Of a stretch of DNA of 64,000 nt, positions 54,882 to 64,000 are shown piece after piece; positions within the stretch are counted from its first letter, which is position 1, and each line of letters opens with the position of its first letter. Under the pieces are notes generated by a model that worked only from the letters and a program-made list of their open reading frames with translations, made no database searches and was not told the DNA's origin. The position numbers were made by a program, and so were the translations under genes. Source of the stretch: Bin55 sp965205965 (GTDB taxonomy: Bacteria > Pseudomonadota > Gammaproteobacteria > Pseudomonadales > Azotimanducaceae); contig CBDBHT010000008.1 in assembly GCA_965205965.1 (NCBI GenBank), positions 310,001 to 374,000 of the forward strand, in the 5' to 3' direction.

Positions 54882-54885
54882 ACTA

Positions 54886-56005
54886 CTAGGCCGCTAGACG
54901 ATAGGGTGGTGCGTGCGTGCGATGGTGCAGCAACCGTCCGAGCCGATGCAGGTTGGCGGCGAGGATCGAGATACCCACAGTGCGTTCGAAGCCTGCCCGG
55001 CCATGCGTGCGCACCCGGTCCAAGCCATGGCTTTCCAGCGCATGGATCGCCGATTCCACGCCCGGATGCTGCCGGCGTCGCGCCACGAATGATGCTTCAC
55101 TTTCCCGGGCTCGACTGGCCTTCGTGCCGCGCCCCTTCGCGGGCAACGCGCCGTGCTCCAGCATCGCGGCCAGTTGCTGTTGGTTGGCGGGGCTGTGGAA
55201 CCCCCGGTCGAAACTGCAGCCGCGCAATTCCGGATACTGCGCCTGCCACTGCAAGTGCCAACCCAGGATGAACGGATGCTGATCTTCCAGCACCGTCAGG
55301 GGAACCCCCAACTCCACCGGTTTGCCGGCCTTGCCCTTCATGATCCAGCGCGTATGCGGCTCGAACAGCGAGAACAGTTTCTCTTCGTGCGGGATCGTTT
55401 CCCCTTCCAGCACGCGACGGCGGATCTGATCCTGCAAACGCACCGAACAGGTGTGAAACCAGCGCCATCGCGACAGCTGCGCCGGCGACACCGAGCCCTC
55501 CGGCAATCCTGCCAAGGCCTCCAGCGTGACGCCCAGTCGCCCCGTCAGATCGTCGCACAGGGTCAACCACGCCGCCACCGCCTTCGGGCGTTGACGCCAC
55601 AACCGTGCGCAGCTCACCCGTTGATAGCCCTGCCGAACCTGGCTCCGCCAGTACCGCCCCTGCCGCCATCCCGACACCCCATGCGATCCGCAACAGGCGG
55701 GAACCTCCGTCAGCAGCACCCGCATCGCATCCCACAGCAGGTTCACGTCCGTCGGGTAATGCACGTCCGTCTCCACTACGAACGAGTCAACCCGACCGTC
55801 CAAGGTGCCGCCAAGGCGCTTTCCCGCCACCGCATGACCCTCCCGCACCAGCAGCGCATTCAACTCCTGTAGCAACGCCGGCGTCACCAGCGACACGTTG
55901 TCCTGCAACGTGCGAACCGAGAATGTCGTCCCGTGACTTCACGTTGATCTTGATCTCACCGATCGGCACCTCGTCCAACCGCAAGGCCTGCTCGAAACGT
56001 CTCAT
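54886..56005 (-). pseudogene. ISNCY-like transposase of copy A, internally deleted
   Basis: ATG 56005 (MRRFEQALRLDEVPIGEIKI) is followed after 20 codons by a deletion and frame change. The long frame from 55908 holds VDSFVVETDVHYPTDVNLLW (first Asp), FEPHTRWIMKGKAGKPVELG and the GCSFDRGFHSPANQQQLAAM region. Its stop TAG lies in the CTAG duplicated by the IS630 insertion. Non-functional. Confidence 0.8.
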
Positions 56006-56173
56006 GATCGCCGACCTCCCGACGAAGATTCGCACCGACCCCCCCTGAAAAAGCCCATTTCAACGCCTCCAACGGCAATCTTCACCTGCAGTATTTTAGC
56101 TCAAAACATCCTTCCATGCCGCAATAATCAACGCTTTGATAGAATCGTCAGGGTTTTCGCATAGACACTAGCT

Positions 56174-58001
56174 AGTGTCTGCGGGAAAACCCCATTTTAC
56201 GACGGGTTTAAGTCACTTGATGGTATCCGCCGCTCAGGGGATCGTGTTGATTTAGGATCTGTACGACGGGTCATCGGCCCATCGGGGCTCCAAAAGTGCG
56301 GATGATGTTCTTCTGCTCGCTTTCGGGGCGTGCGGGATCCGTCCCGAGGGGCGGGAAGCGGGAAGGATGGATATTGAGGATGGGGACGGCTAGGCCGCTA
56401 GACGATAGGGTGGTGCGTGTGTGCGATGGGACCGCCGCGCCGCCCGTTGCTGCAGCAAGCGTCCGAGCCGGTGCAGGTTGGCGGCGAGGATCGAGATCCC
56501 CACGGTGCGTTCGAAGCCTGCCCGGCCATGCGTGCGTACCCGGTTCAGGCCATGACTTTCCAAGGCATGGATCGCCGATTCCACGCCCGGATGCCGCCGG
56601 CGTCGCGCCACGAACGATGCTTTACCTTCCCGGGCTCGGCTGGCCTCCGTGCCTCGCCCCTTCGCGGGCAACGCGACGTGCTCCAGCACCGCGGCCAGTT
56701 GCTGTTGGTTGGCGGGGCTGTGGAACCCCCGGTCGAAACTGCATCCGCGCAACTCCGGATACTGTGCCTGGCATGCCGCCACCAGCGGAACCCCCACGTC
56801 CACATCGCCGCCCTGCCACTGCAAGTGCCAGCCCAGGATGAACTGATGCTGATCTTCCAGCACCGTCAGGGGAACCCCAGCTCCACCGGCTTGCCGGCCT
56901 TGCCCTTCATGATCCAGCGCGTATGCGGCTCGAACAGCGAGAACAGTTTCTCCTCGTGCGGGATCGTTGCCCCTTCCAGCACGCGACGGCGGATCTGATC
57001 CTGCCAACGCACCGAGCAGGCGTGAAACCAGCACCATCGCGACAGCTGCGCCGGCGATACCGAATCCTCCGGCAATCCTGCCAGCTCTTCCAGCGTGTCG
57101 CCCAGACGCCCCGTCAGATCGCCGCATAGGGTCAACCACGCTTCCACCGCCTTCGGGCGTCGACACCACAACTGCGCACGACTCACCCGTTGATAACCCT
57201 GCCGAACCTGGTTCCGCCAGTACCGCCCCTGCCGCCATCCCGACACCCCATGCGATCCGCAACAGGCGGGAACCTCCGTCAACAGCACCCGCATCGCATC
57301 CCACAGCAGGTTCACGTCCGTCGGGTAATGCACGTCCGTCTCCACTACGAACGAGTCAACCCGACCGTCCAAGGCGCCGCCAGGGGGCTTTCCCGCCACC
57401 GCATGACCCTCCCGCACCAGCAGCGCATTCAACTCCTGTAGCAACGCCGGCGTCACCAGCGACACGTTGTCCTGCAAGGTGCGAACCGAGTACGTCCAGT
57501 CATCCAGAAACCCATGCTGCAGCATCTTCCGTACCACCTGGTGATGGTTCACCAACTCTCCCAGACGGTCGTAGTCGCAATCCAAACCTTGCTTGAGAAC
57601 CGCCATCACCAGAACCCGCCACAACGTCATCCCCGGCCGACCGTTCTCCGGATCCCGATCCGCGGTCACATGGCAACCCAGTAACGCTTCCAATTCCTCC
57701 CGACACGACACGTACAGATGCTGCAATCCCAACAACAACGCCGGAATGTCGTCTCGTGACTTCACGCTGATCTTGATCTCACCGATCGGCACCTCGTCCA
57801 ACCGCAAGGTATGCTCGAAACGTCTCATGATCGCCGACCTCCCGACGAAGATTCGCACCGAACCCCCTTGAAACCCCTAAAAAAGCCCATTTCAACGCCT
57901 CCAACGGCAATCTTCACCCGCAGCATTTTAGCTCAAAACATCCTTCCATGCCGCAATAATCAATGCTTTGATAGAATCGTCAGGGTTTTCGCACAGACAC
58001 T
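56174..58001 (-). mobile_element. ISNCY-like element, copy B
   Basis: 1828 bases. Ends AGTGTCTGCGGGAAAACC and, inverted, AGTGTCTGTGCGAAAACCC. AGCT flanks it at 56170-56173 (shared with copy A) and 58002-58005, so copies A and B stand in direct tandem at one target. The following 58006-58144 has no recognisable gene. Confidence 0.85.
56390..57828 (-). pseudogene. ISNCY-like transposase of copy B, one-base frameshift
   Basis: ATG 57828 (MRRFEHTLRLDEVPIGEIKI). The frame covers LLGLQHLYVSCREELEALLG, the first Asp in VDSFVVETDVHYPTDVNLLW and FEPHTRWIMKGKAGKPVELG, then fails near 56872, where copy A has CCCCC and this copy CCCC. The other frame supplies VLEDQHQFILGWHLQWQGGD, SFDRGFHSPANQQQ and the C-terminus. 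The family name ISNCY is a best guess from the FEP/T-x-W-I-KGKA and FDKGFHSP-like motifs. Confidence 0.8.
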
Positions 58002-58144
58002 AGCTAATACAGTGGCGTATTCGTTGGATCTAGGTACCAACTACTACTGGATACTGGACAAACGAATACTCCAACGGTCTTTACGACTATCCCAGAAGTG
58101 CTGCCGCGTTTGGTCGACTTATCGATCAAGTATCGTTCCCCTAG

Positions 58145-59196
58145 TAGTTTAACTAGTTTTAATTTTCGGGTATAGATGCTTCAGTTTGGTGTGTGCGTTG
58201 TCGACGCTGAGCTGCCAGTCGACCCCGGTCTGTTCGCGATTACGCTCCTCGGTCCAAGCCGCCATTTCCGACGTGACCAAAGCCCTGCTCTCGATCCGGC
58301 GATCCAAGCACTGGCGGTACAACGCACTGAACTCCAACTCTGCGACGTTCAGCCAGCTCCCGTGTTTCGGCGTGTGCACCAAATGGATGCGGTCGTTCAA
58401 CCGACTGGCTTCGGCCGCCGGGAACGCGACAGATTCGCCAGCGTGCGCACTGCTTCGCCCAATCCAACATCGTGTGCCGTTTGGTGCCGGGCACCGTCCG
58501 CCAGCCGCGACAGCGGCTCGCCGAACATCCACGCCGTGCATGCTCCCCGGCGGAGGTAGTGGCGTCGTACTTCTCTGGCGACCCAGGGCGTACCGGAAAC
58601 TGCTCGCGGACTTCCGCCACGAGCTGCTTGTTCATCTCGTCCATGCACACCACCGGATGCCGCGGATCGTACGGCCGCTGGTATACCTTGAGCATCCGCT
58701 CCATGCCAGCCACGAAATGATGGCTTTGCTGCTTCGGAATGCACCACATGTCCCGCCGCCATGGCTTTCATTCGTTTTTTTAACGTCTGCCGCACGGTCT
58801 CCTCGCCAATCGATCGACCACTTCCAGACGCCCATCCACCTTCCTGGGCACCCGCGGGACCCGCATTCGACGCCTCAGAGCCGCCTCTGGACCTTCCAGA
58901 ACCGCTCGTTTGCGCCAACTCTGCAGCGAACGTTCCGTCACCTCCAGAGCCTCGGCAATCCGATGATCCGGCCAGGCCGGGATCCCACAGACCCTGATCA
59001 CACTTCAACAAGGCTCGGCCCCGGGTCACCCTCCACCCCGCAATCACCTGCCGACCACGACTGCCACGGGCAATCCCCGACAACTCCTCACGTTCCTCTT
59101 CCGTGAGCTCCAACACAGGCTTGACTGACATCCGATCCTCCTTGATCATGCGTCATCGGCTTATCATATCATAGCAAAAACGGGCTACTACCCGAA
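58145..59196 (-). mobile_element. IS630-type element, copy 3, decayed
   Basis: Left end TAGTTTAACTAG at 58145 preceded by CTAG; right end near 59196 reads, inverted, TAGCCCGTTTTTG, with CTAC instead of CTAG after it. Transposase pieces matching copy 2 are spread over several frames (VVCMDEMNKQLVAEVREQFP; SWLNVAELEFSALYRQCLDR; GIPAWPDHRIAEALEVTERS) with deletions. It is the oldest of the three CTAG copies. Confidence 0.82.
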
Positions 59197-59228
59197 ATGT
59201 CTGACCTGACGTAATACTAGCCTTGAGA

Positions 59229-62200
59229 TTAATCGCTCAGCAAGTACCGCGTCACCAACGCCCTAGTGATTGCCTCTCCACGTCCAGCGAGCTTCTCCAC
59301 ATCGTCCTCGGACATTGCATTGAAGTCTGTGGAATAACTGGTCACGCCCTCGCGATCCACCCACTTACCAGGTTTGGGATGCACACGTTCATCCATCTGT
59401 CCCAGTCCGATGTACACGAAACCGTCAATACGTCCCGCGGCCGCGTGTTCGTGCAGCCGCTTCTTTGTGGCGTCCTCAACTTTTCGTATTACCGCTGTAC
59501 CCACTTGGATCATCCGACTCCACCAACTTATCGGCATAGCATCCCCCAGCAACTGACCGAGTCCGGCGTCGCTCGCGATGATAACGTCAGGTTTGTACCC
59601 AATGACACTAATCTCCGTCTTCCGGCAGGGTTCCATCACGCTGACGCCTAAGTTCTCGAACACACCACCATCCGTGACCACCACGCGCTGCTCGCTGGTC
59701 TGTTCACTCTTCTCGAACTCCCTCTTCCAGTCGAACGGTGGCAGAAACGGCGGATAGGCTGCCGAGGCTGTCACCGCATCTGCGACCCGAAGCTCACTTG
59801 CCGGTGCCCAACCATATCTCCAGCTCCCAAACTGTTCGTTGCTCATGCGGAACGCTGTACCGGTACGAAGCTCGCATGCGTTGAATACGATTGACTTCCC
59901 TTGCCGCGTAGCCCCATCGCACATTTGATCCCCAACGATGTCAGCGATCGCTGCCGCCATGACGTGAGTCCGCGAATAGCGGCTACGGACCGGCCACCAA
60001 AGCCGTCCAATCGTAGTCTTAACTTCGCGCCCTCCCGGCACCAACATCACAATCCACCCCGTAACCAATACAGTCAACTCTACAAGCATCGTCGGTAACG
60101 ACGCTACGATAAAGTTCCACAAAACCGCCAAGAAACGCCCCCGATGTATCAGTTTCCAAAGTGTCGGCTTGACCAGACCGCGTCGAAGGAACCGTACCGT
60201 TTTCTGGTCGATCTCGCTGAAGTCGGATTCGGTATACCCAAGTAGCCCAGTCATTACCGACCCTCCCGATACACCCGAAATCACTTCTACCTCATCCAGA
60301 AGATTCACGTCCTCCAATGCCCGCAGTGTCCCAAGATGAAACGCTACGGCCCGGGAGCCACCTCCCGACAGGGACAATCCGATTGTTTTCCCCAGCCGCC
60401 AGATCTTCGGTGCCGACGTCACCCCACCGCGCACTGAAGTCTCTACCTTGACTGTGCCTGATCCCTCAACCAAACCTCGTCTTTCAAATGCATATGCCCC
60501 GATTTCGGGCCGCGAAGTACTGGCGTTGCCCACAATCACCATCAGCTGATACGACCCGTCGTCGGGAACCGAGGCGAAGATCCCTGCAATGCCTGCAAAA
60601 TCCGTGTCGCTCGGCACCGCCCGGCTTACCGGGTGTGAATGCCAAGTGCCGACATAGCGAATGACCTCATGCGTGCGATCCGCGTATCCATTACAAAGCT
60701 CCTCTGTTCGTTCCGTCCCGCACACGAACTTCTCAGGAGAGAATGAGCTATCGCTCGGAGGGCCGCTCACGTTAGAAATCCAAGCGACTCCGAGTGTTTC
60801 GTCGAATTCGCCGAACAAGAGGCCACCCGTCTCGTCCTCTGCGGAACGTTCACGGGTACCGGCCCGGATCCACCCAACCATGTCCCGCCAAGCGGCCTTG
60901 GCGAGCCGAAACTCAATACCATCCACCGCCCACCGGATGTCTGGTGCAAACCGTAAGCAGTGTTGCCGACCTTCCAGTGATTGAGACAGAAGCATTCCAG
61001 TCGCCGCCTCGCCGCCTTGTTCCAGTACTTTTGCGAGTGTGTTGATCGCGCGTGCGGCGAAGCTCGCGACGTCCGCGTGTGATGCCACAAAAGTCGGGTC
61101 CGAGCATCCCGGCTCTGGCTGTCTTAGCAGTTCACTCGCATCGCCGCTCGGCCAGAACGCTTGGGCCCACCCGTTCAACCAATCCCGCCCCTTAGTCGCA
61201 AGACCGAGTCGTCGAAGTATATCGAAAGGACCACTCCCGTACTTCGGCGGCGACACTACCGCTACAGCGAGTTGTGCATCCCCACTGATCATCACCGACC
61301 CGATAGGAATCTTCCGTTCGCGCCCTTTGAGTACCGCCTCGAGCTTCGACCTCACGCTCAGCGATGCTGTTACGTCGATTATCACGTCGACATCTGCGTC
61401 CCAGTCGTCACTGTTCAGCGTCTCGACGATATCTTCTGTCTTCACCGTGACCTTCACGCTAGGGGCGATCGACTTTACCCGTTGTTGCAAAGCGAGTACC
61501 TTCGATGCTTTAACGTCGTCCTCGACGAAGTTCTGCCGCACTAGCACGCCAGGACTCACCAACCCGCGGTCATGCAGTGCCAGTTCTGCGACGCCTGCCC
61601 GCACCAGATGCTCCGCAATCGCTCCGCCCAACGCGCCGCAACCCCACAACGCCACCCGTCTCCCACGAAACCAATCCATTCTTGTCCCCTGGTCTCGCCG
61701 CGTGACGATCTCCGGCCGGTTCTCCAGAACATGGCACCACCGCACAAGTGCTTCGCTTTGCCACCTGAACAAAATCTCGGAAACGGGGGCGATCAACTCC
61801 TTAAGTTCCTCCGGCGTCTCCTTCCCCTTGTATCGGCTACTGAGCACACATGCCTCCGAGGCTGTGCGCAACTTTAGGACGTCCAGCCATTCGACTTCCC
61901 AGAATTGAACATGTTGCCGTCGCTGCGTCATGTCCCCTGCCACGCCCCTCGACGGCGTGCCAATGCCGACGTGGAGCGGTTTCCCTTCCTGCACACGTTC
62001 CGACGCAAGTATCAAGTGCGCAAGCATCCAGACACTTGGGACCCCCTTCTTCTCAAGACAATGAAACAGGTGCCGCACCGTGAGCGGAAACTTGAACGGC
62101 AGTTCGAAGTCCAGCAACACCGTCGGCGCAAAGAGCCGGTCGTTCCTCAAGCTGGCCACCAACGCCCAATCTTCGACCTCCAGCAGGTCCGGCTTCCTAC

Positions 62201-62774
62201 GACGCAGCACCGCTCCGCCGAACCACGGCCAAGTATTGCGCTTGGGTACATCCGCGCTCAGCCAAATCGAAGTTCGCGCGATCTGGTAGGCAGCCGGAGA
62301 GTCTGGAGGGTGCAGGGGTCCTTCTGGATCATCAATCTCGTTGCGCGCACCTCGGCGAAGCCACTCGTCGAGTTGCGCCATCAGGCCGAACATTCCCATC
62401 GATGGAATCCATTGGGTTTCCGGCGACACATAGAGGCATAATCTAAAACCCCACTGGACATGAGGAAACCCTAGGAAGCGTGTGTGGTCAGTGTAGACCG
62501 AAGGTGCCTTGAAAGGGAACTCTGCAGGTACAGACAGTATGAACCCCTCCCGATTGTGAAGTCTCAGTCCTCCGTTCATCTGCGCGTAATGCCTGCAGTC
62601 AATAGTCATCCCCACGTTCAATAACGCGTCAGACTCGGTGCTCTCCTTGATCCAAACGATCCGGACCGGAGATTTGCGTGTTTCAGATATTCGCCGCAGC
62701 TGATCCAGTGCTAGCCGCTGGCCCTCACTCCGTCCCACGACCGAATCCGACTGCAGTCTTTGGCATCGCTGCAC
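59229..62774 (-). CDS. Four-domain fusion: E2-like, E1-like, JAB peptidase and patatin-like phospholipase
   Basis: 1181 residues from GTG 62774, or about 1169 from GTG 62738, which is nearer the upstream stop. Residues 30-150: UBC/E2-like fold with ILSVPAEFPFKAPSVY and the active-site-type Cys113 in GFRLCLYVSPETQW. Residues 370-600: ThiF/E1 adenylation domain, VALWGCGALGGAIAEHLV, with a candidate catalytic Cys557 in EPGCSDPTF. Residues 640-760: JAB/MPN metallopeptidase, ETGGLLFGE (E648), GTWHSHPVSRAVPSDTDF (H712, H714, S722, D725). Residues 796-1181: patatin, LSLSGGGSRA oxyanion loop, GVSGGS nucleophile (S836), VTDGGVFENLG (D1035), and a hydrophobic stretch 880-912 that could contact membrane. 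All catalytic positions are present. Confidence 0.92.
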   Translation of the reverse strand: MQRCQRLQSDSVVGRSEGQRLALDQLRRISETRKSPVRIVWIKESTESDALLNVGMTIDCRHYAQMNGGLRLHNREGFILSVPAEFPFKAPSVYTDHTRFLGFPHVQWGFRLCLYVSPETQWIPSMGMFGLMAQLDEWLRRGARNEIDDPEGPLHPPDSPAAYQIARTSIWLSADVPKRNTWPWFGGAVLRRRKPDLLEVEDWALVASLRNDRLFAPTVLLDFELPFKFPLTVRHLFHCLEKKGVPSVWMLAHLILASERVQEGKPLHVGIGTPSRGVAGDMTQRRQHVQFWEVEWLDVLKLRTASEACVLSSRYKGKETPEELKELIAPVSEILFRWQSEALVRWCHVLENRPEIVTRRDQGTRMDWFRGRRVALWGCGALGGAIAEHLVRAGVAELALHDRGLVSPGVLVRQNFVEDDVKASKVLALQQRVKSIAPSVKVTVKTEDIVETLNSDDWDADVDVIIDVTASLSVRSKLEAVLKGRERKIPIGSVMISGDAQLAVAVVSPPKYGSGPFDILRRLGLATKGRDWLNGWAQAFWPSGDASELLRQPEPGCSDPTFVASHADVASFAARAINTLAKVLEQGGEAATGMLLSQSLEGRQHCLRFAPDIRWAVDGIEFRLAKAAWRDMVGWIRAGTRERSAEDETGGLLFGEFDETLGVAWISNVSGPPSDSSFSPEKFVCGTERTEELCNGYADRTHEVIRYVGTWHSHPVSRAVPSDTDFAGIAGIFASVPDDGSYQLMVIVGNASTSRPEIGAYAFERRGLVEGSGTVKVETSVRGGVTSAPKIWRLGKTIGLSLSGGGSRAVAFHLGTLRALEDVNLLDEVEVISGVSGGSVMTGLLGYTESDFSEIDQKTVRFLRRGLVKPTLWKLIHRGRFLAVLWNFIVASLPTMLVELTVLVTGWIVMLVPGGREVKTTIGRLWWPVRSRYSRTHVMAAAIADIVGDQMCDGATRQGKSIVFNACELRTGTAFRMSNEQFGSWRYGWAPASELRVADAVTASAAYPPFLPPFDWKREFEKSEQTSEQRVVVTDGGVFENLGVSVMEPCRKTEISVIGYKPDVIIASDAGLGQLLGDAMPISWWSRMIQVGTAVIRKVEDATKKRLHEHAAAGRIDGFVYIGLGQMDERVHPKPGKWVDREGVTSYSTDFNAMSEDDVEKLAGRGEAITRALVTRYLLSD

Positions 62775-63879
62775 CCCCGCCTGCCGCCTTCAACGTCTCG
62801 CGCATCGAATCGGTAGCGTCGCTTTCGCCGACGTATTCGAGTCCTTCTTCGGTCACCTCGAAGATCACGGGTTCAGGATTCTCCTCGTCCTTGTGCTCAT
62901 GCGTGCATAAGAATTCGTCTGGCACAATCATCTCGTATTGAGCTTTCGCCTTCGCATGCGGAGGATTGTCGCCGGGCTCATTGGTCGCAGGAACCGGTTC
63001 CGAGCTCGAAATCACGAACCCGGGGTCCAGCGCAGCATTCCCAATGTCCGTCACTATGTCCTTCTTCAGTGTCTCTTCGCCCTTACCCTCGTCCTGCCAG
63101 TACATAACCGACTTCGAGCAGTGGTGGGGGGCCAACAATACGTTCCACTTCAGTGCCTCGTCCTTGCTATAGTTGAAGATGCGTCGAAGAATCGGGTACT
63201 TGAGATCGCCCATAAGCAAAGCCCGCCCAACGCCCGCTCCGTTGTACAGTGAGATCTGTAATGCCAAGCTGCAGTCGTTCCGATCACCGTAGCTGTCCTC
63301 CCTGTACGGGGCATGCACGAACGCGGCGAACAGGTCTGACTGATCTTCACCGTCCAGCGTCGTAATCGTCTCGCCCGGAATACTCAGCATCTCCCGAGGA
63401 AACCCGTCGAACTCATCTTCTTCCAACAGGTCGTCGTATCCAATGATGCGGATTCGATCACCAGATCCTGGATCACCACCCGCATCGATCGTCGCCTTGA
63501 CGCGTTTCATTGCCTCTTCGTGAAACGCCTCGGCGGCGTCACACAAGTCCTCGTTCTCTTGAAACTCTCGGAACGTCCTCGGTGACATCCACAGCTCCGA
63601 GATCAACACCCGCTCGTTGAGGTCCTCGAAACCCTGGCAGTGGTCCAGATCCGGATGGGTTAGGGCGAACACCGACAGGAAAGGCACGTCATCAACCGTC
63701 GGCAGCATCTCGACCAACTCGTCGACTACCGGCCAAGCTGTATCTTCTTCATCTTCCGACTTTGCCATGTGCCGTATATCCACCTGCATGTAGACGGTCT
63801 CAGCCACGCGAATCGTTGTGCTGTCGCCGGTCCCAACGGGCCAAAAGATTAATCCCTGATCGGGAGGTTCAATTACCAT
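62725..63879 (-). CDS. Metallo-beta-lactamase-fold hydrolase (ComEC-like)
   Basis: 384 residues from ATG 63879 behind AAGGA. The HxDxDH motif is in ALTHPDLDHCQGF (H75, D77, D79, H80); a later metal ligand is in LLMGDLKYP and LLAPHHCSKSVMY. The start GLIFWPVGTGDSTTIRVAET matches ComEC/Rec2-type MBL proteins, but no membrane part is present. The C-terminus holds KAAGGGAAMPKTAVGFGRGTE, a glycine-rich tail. Its 3' end overlaps the fusion gene start (by up to 50 bases), showing operon coupling. MBL genes beside E2/E1/JAB genes are a known bacterial association. Confidence 0.88.
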   Translation of the reverse strand: MVIEPPDQGLIFWPVGTGDSTTIRVAETVYMQVDIRHMAKSEDEEDTAWPVVDELVEMLPTVDDVPFLSVFALTHPDLDHCQGFEDLNERVLISELWMSPRTFREFQENEDLCDAAEAFHEEAMKRVKATIDAGGDPGSGDRIRIIGYDDLLEEDEFDGFPREMLSIPGETITTLDGEDQSDLFAAFVHAPYREDSYGDRNDCSLALQISLYNGAGVGRALLMGDLKYPILRRIFNYSKDEALKWNVLLAPHHCSKSVMYWQDEGKGEETLKKDIVTDIGNAALDPGFVISSSEPVPATNEPGDNPPHAKAKAQYEMIVPDEFLCTHEHKDEENPEPVIFEVTEEGLEYVGESDATDSMRETLKAAGGGAAMPKTAVGFGRGTE

Positions 63880-63892
63880 ATTACTTTAGTCC

Positions 63893-64000
63893 TTAGCTGT
63901 TTACGTATTGTCGGTCCGTGCCGTCACGCGGCGCGTTAGAAAATCGCTTCCCAATCGCATCGTGAGCCATGAGACACCGGCACGGGTGTTCGTCTTGAAT
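63893..64000 (-). CDS. Possible 3' end of an upstream gene, partial
   Basis: On the minus strand an open frame enters from the window edge and ends in RFSNAPRDGTDRQYVNS with TAA at 63893-63895, 13 bases before the MBL start. The spacing suggests a preceding operon gene, but 35 codons are too few to identify it. Confidence 0.3.
   Translation of the reverse strand: MQDEHPCRCLMAHDAIGKRFSNAPRDGTDRQYVNS

Larger units (their letters stand above)
53657..54885 (+). mobile_element. IS630-type element, CTAG target, copy 2 (nested in ISNCY copy A)
   Basis: 1229 bases flanked by CTAG at 53653-53656 and 54886-54889. Copy B of the host element reads straight through GGCTAGGCCGCTAG at the same position, which proves the insertion point exactly. 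Confidence 0.9.
53443..56169 (-). mobile_element. ISNCY-like element, copy A (carries an IS630 insertion)
   Basis: Ends read AGTGTCTGCGGGAAAACC on the left and AGTGTCTATGCGAAAACCC inverted on the right. AGCT flanks both sides (53439-53442 and 56170-56173). Copy A contains a complete IS630-type element at 53657-54885 and two deletions relative to copy B, one of about 230 bases near 55920 and one of about 54 bases near 55250. Confidence 0.8.

Noticed and set aside
55153..57596. Long plus-strand frames across the ISNCY-like copies
   Set aside because: They are Pro/Arg/His-rich antisense frames of the transposase, repeated in both copies only because the elements are repeated.
59229..63879. Canonical type II CBASS operon
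   Set aside because: No CD-NTase is visible, and E2-E1, JAB and patatin are in one protein. The missing gene could lie beyond 64000, so CBASS is not excluded, only not shown.
1..64000. tRNA, rRNA or CRISPR arrays
   Set aside because: I looked for cloverleaf-like segments, rRNA signatures and spaced short repeats while reading and saw none; a tRNAscan or CRISPR finder run would settle this.

Overview
The window reads as a chromosomal segment of a gammaproteobacterium that is unusually rich in insertion sequences and pseudogenes. Housekeeping genes anchor both the identity and the decay. A sucB-lpd-sucC-sucD block (1-4377, minus strand) encodes the E2 and E3 parts of 2-oxoglutarate dehydrogenase plus succinyl-CoA ligase. 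An rne/rluC/maf neighbourhood (38.7-42.0 kb) has the divergent rne-rluC order familiar from gammaproteobacteria, but here rne stops at an IS1380 end and rluC carries an IS3 insertion and an in-frame stop. Several broken genes differ from a working version by a single transition that makes a stop codon, which suggests recent, continuing loss. Lifestyle (for example early-stage symbiont or heavily IS-expanded free-living cell) is inference only.

Layout. 0-4.8 kb: TCA-cycle operon. 4.8-10.2 kb: IS5 debris, a helicase fragment and a HEPN-type gene truncated head to head, and an unknown gene followed by a frameshifted VapC-like PIN toxin. 10.2-20.5 kb: two adjacent type I restriction-modification loci on the minus strand. 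The first is hsdM-hicB-hicA-hsdS, all damaged except hicB. The second is hsdM-hsdS-abi-hsdR, intact except for an IS1595-family insertion in hsdS. 20.5-27.5 kb: nested and broken insertion sequences (IS5, IS1595, ISAs1 split by IS256, IS4, IS1380).

27.45-36.36 kb is a clean cassette bounded by two inverted IS1380 fragments. It holds six closely packed plus-strand genes: a MotA/TolQ/ExbB-type channel, a soluble FHA protein, a PP2C phosphatase, a membrane protein with a degenerate trypsin-like domain plus FHA, a membrane-anchored VWA protein with a stator-like first helix, and a 1123-residue Ser/Thr kinase with eight 'WYYG' repeats and C-terminal membrane helices. A minus-strand SLATT-type two-helix protein follows. 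Together they look like a membrane-bound phosphorylation system built round a stator-like motor, possibly antiviral or stress-responsive.

36.4-42.5 kb: IS1380, rne/rluC/maf and IS3. 43.0-46.7 kb: a third type I locus, where a HEPN protein sits between hsdM and a protein in which a minimal nucleotidyltransferase is fused to HsdS. 46.8-59.2 kb: four IS630-type elements, two tandem ISNCY-like copies sharing one AGCT target, a nitrilase-type fragment that may derive from a DRT1-like reverse transcriptase, and three genes of unknown function. 59.2-64.0 kb: an operon of a metallo-beta-lactamase-fold protein and an 1181-residue fusion with E2, E1, JAB peptidase and patatin phospholipase domains in one chain. 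This fusion and the kinase/stator cassette are the strongest candidates for undescribed systems.
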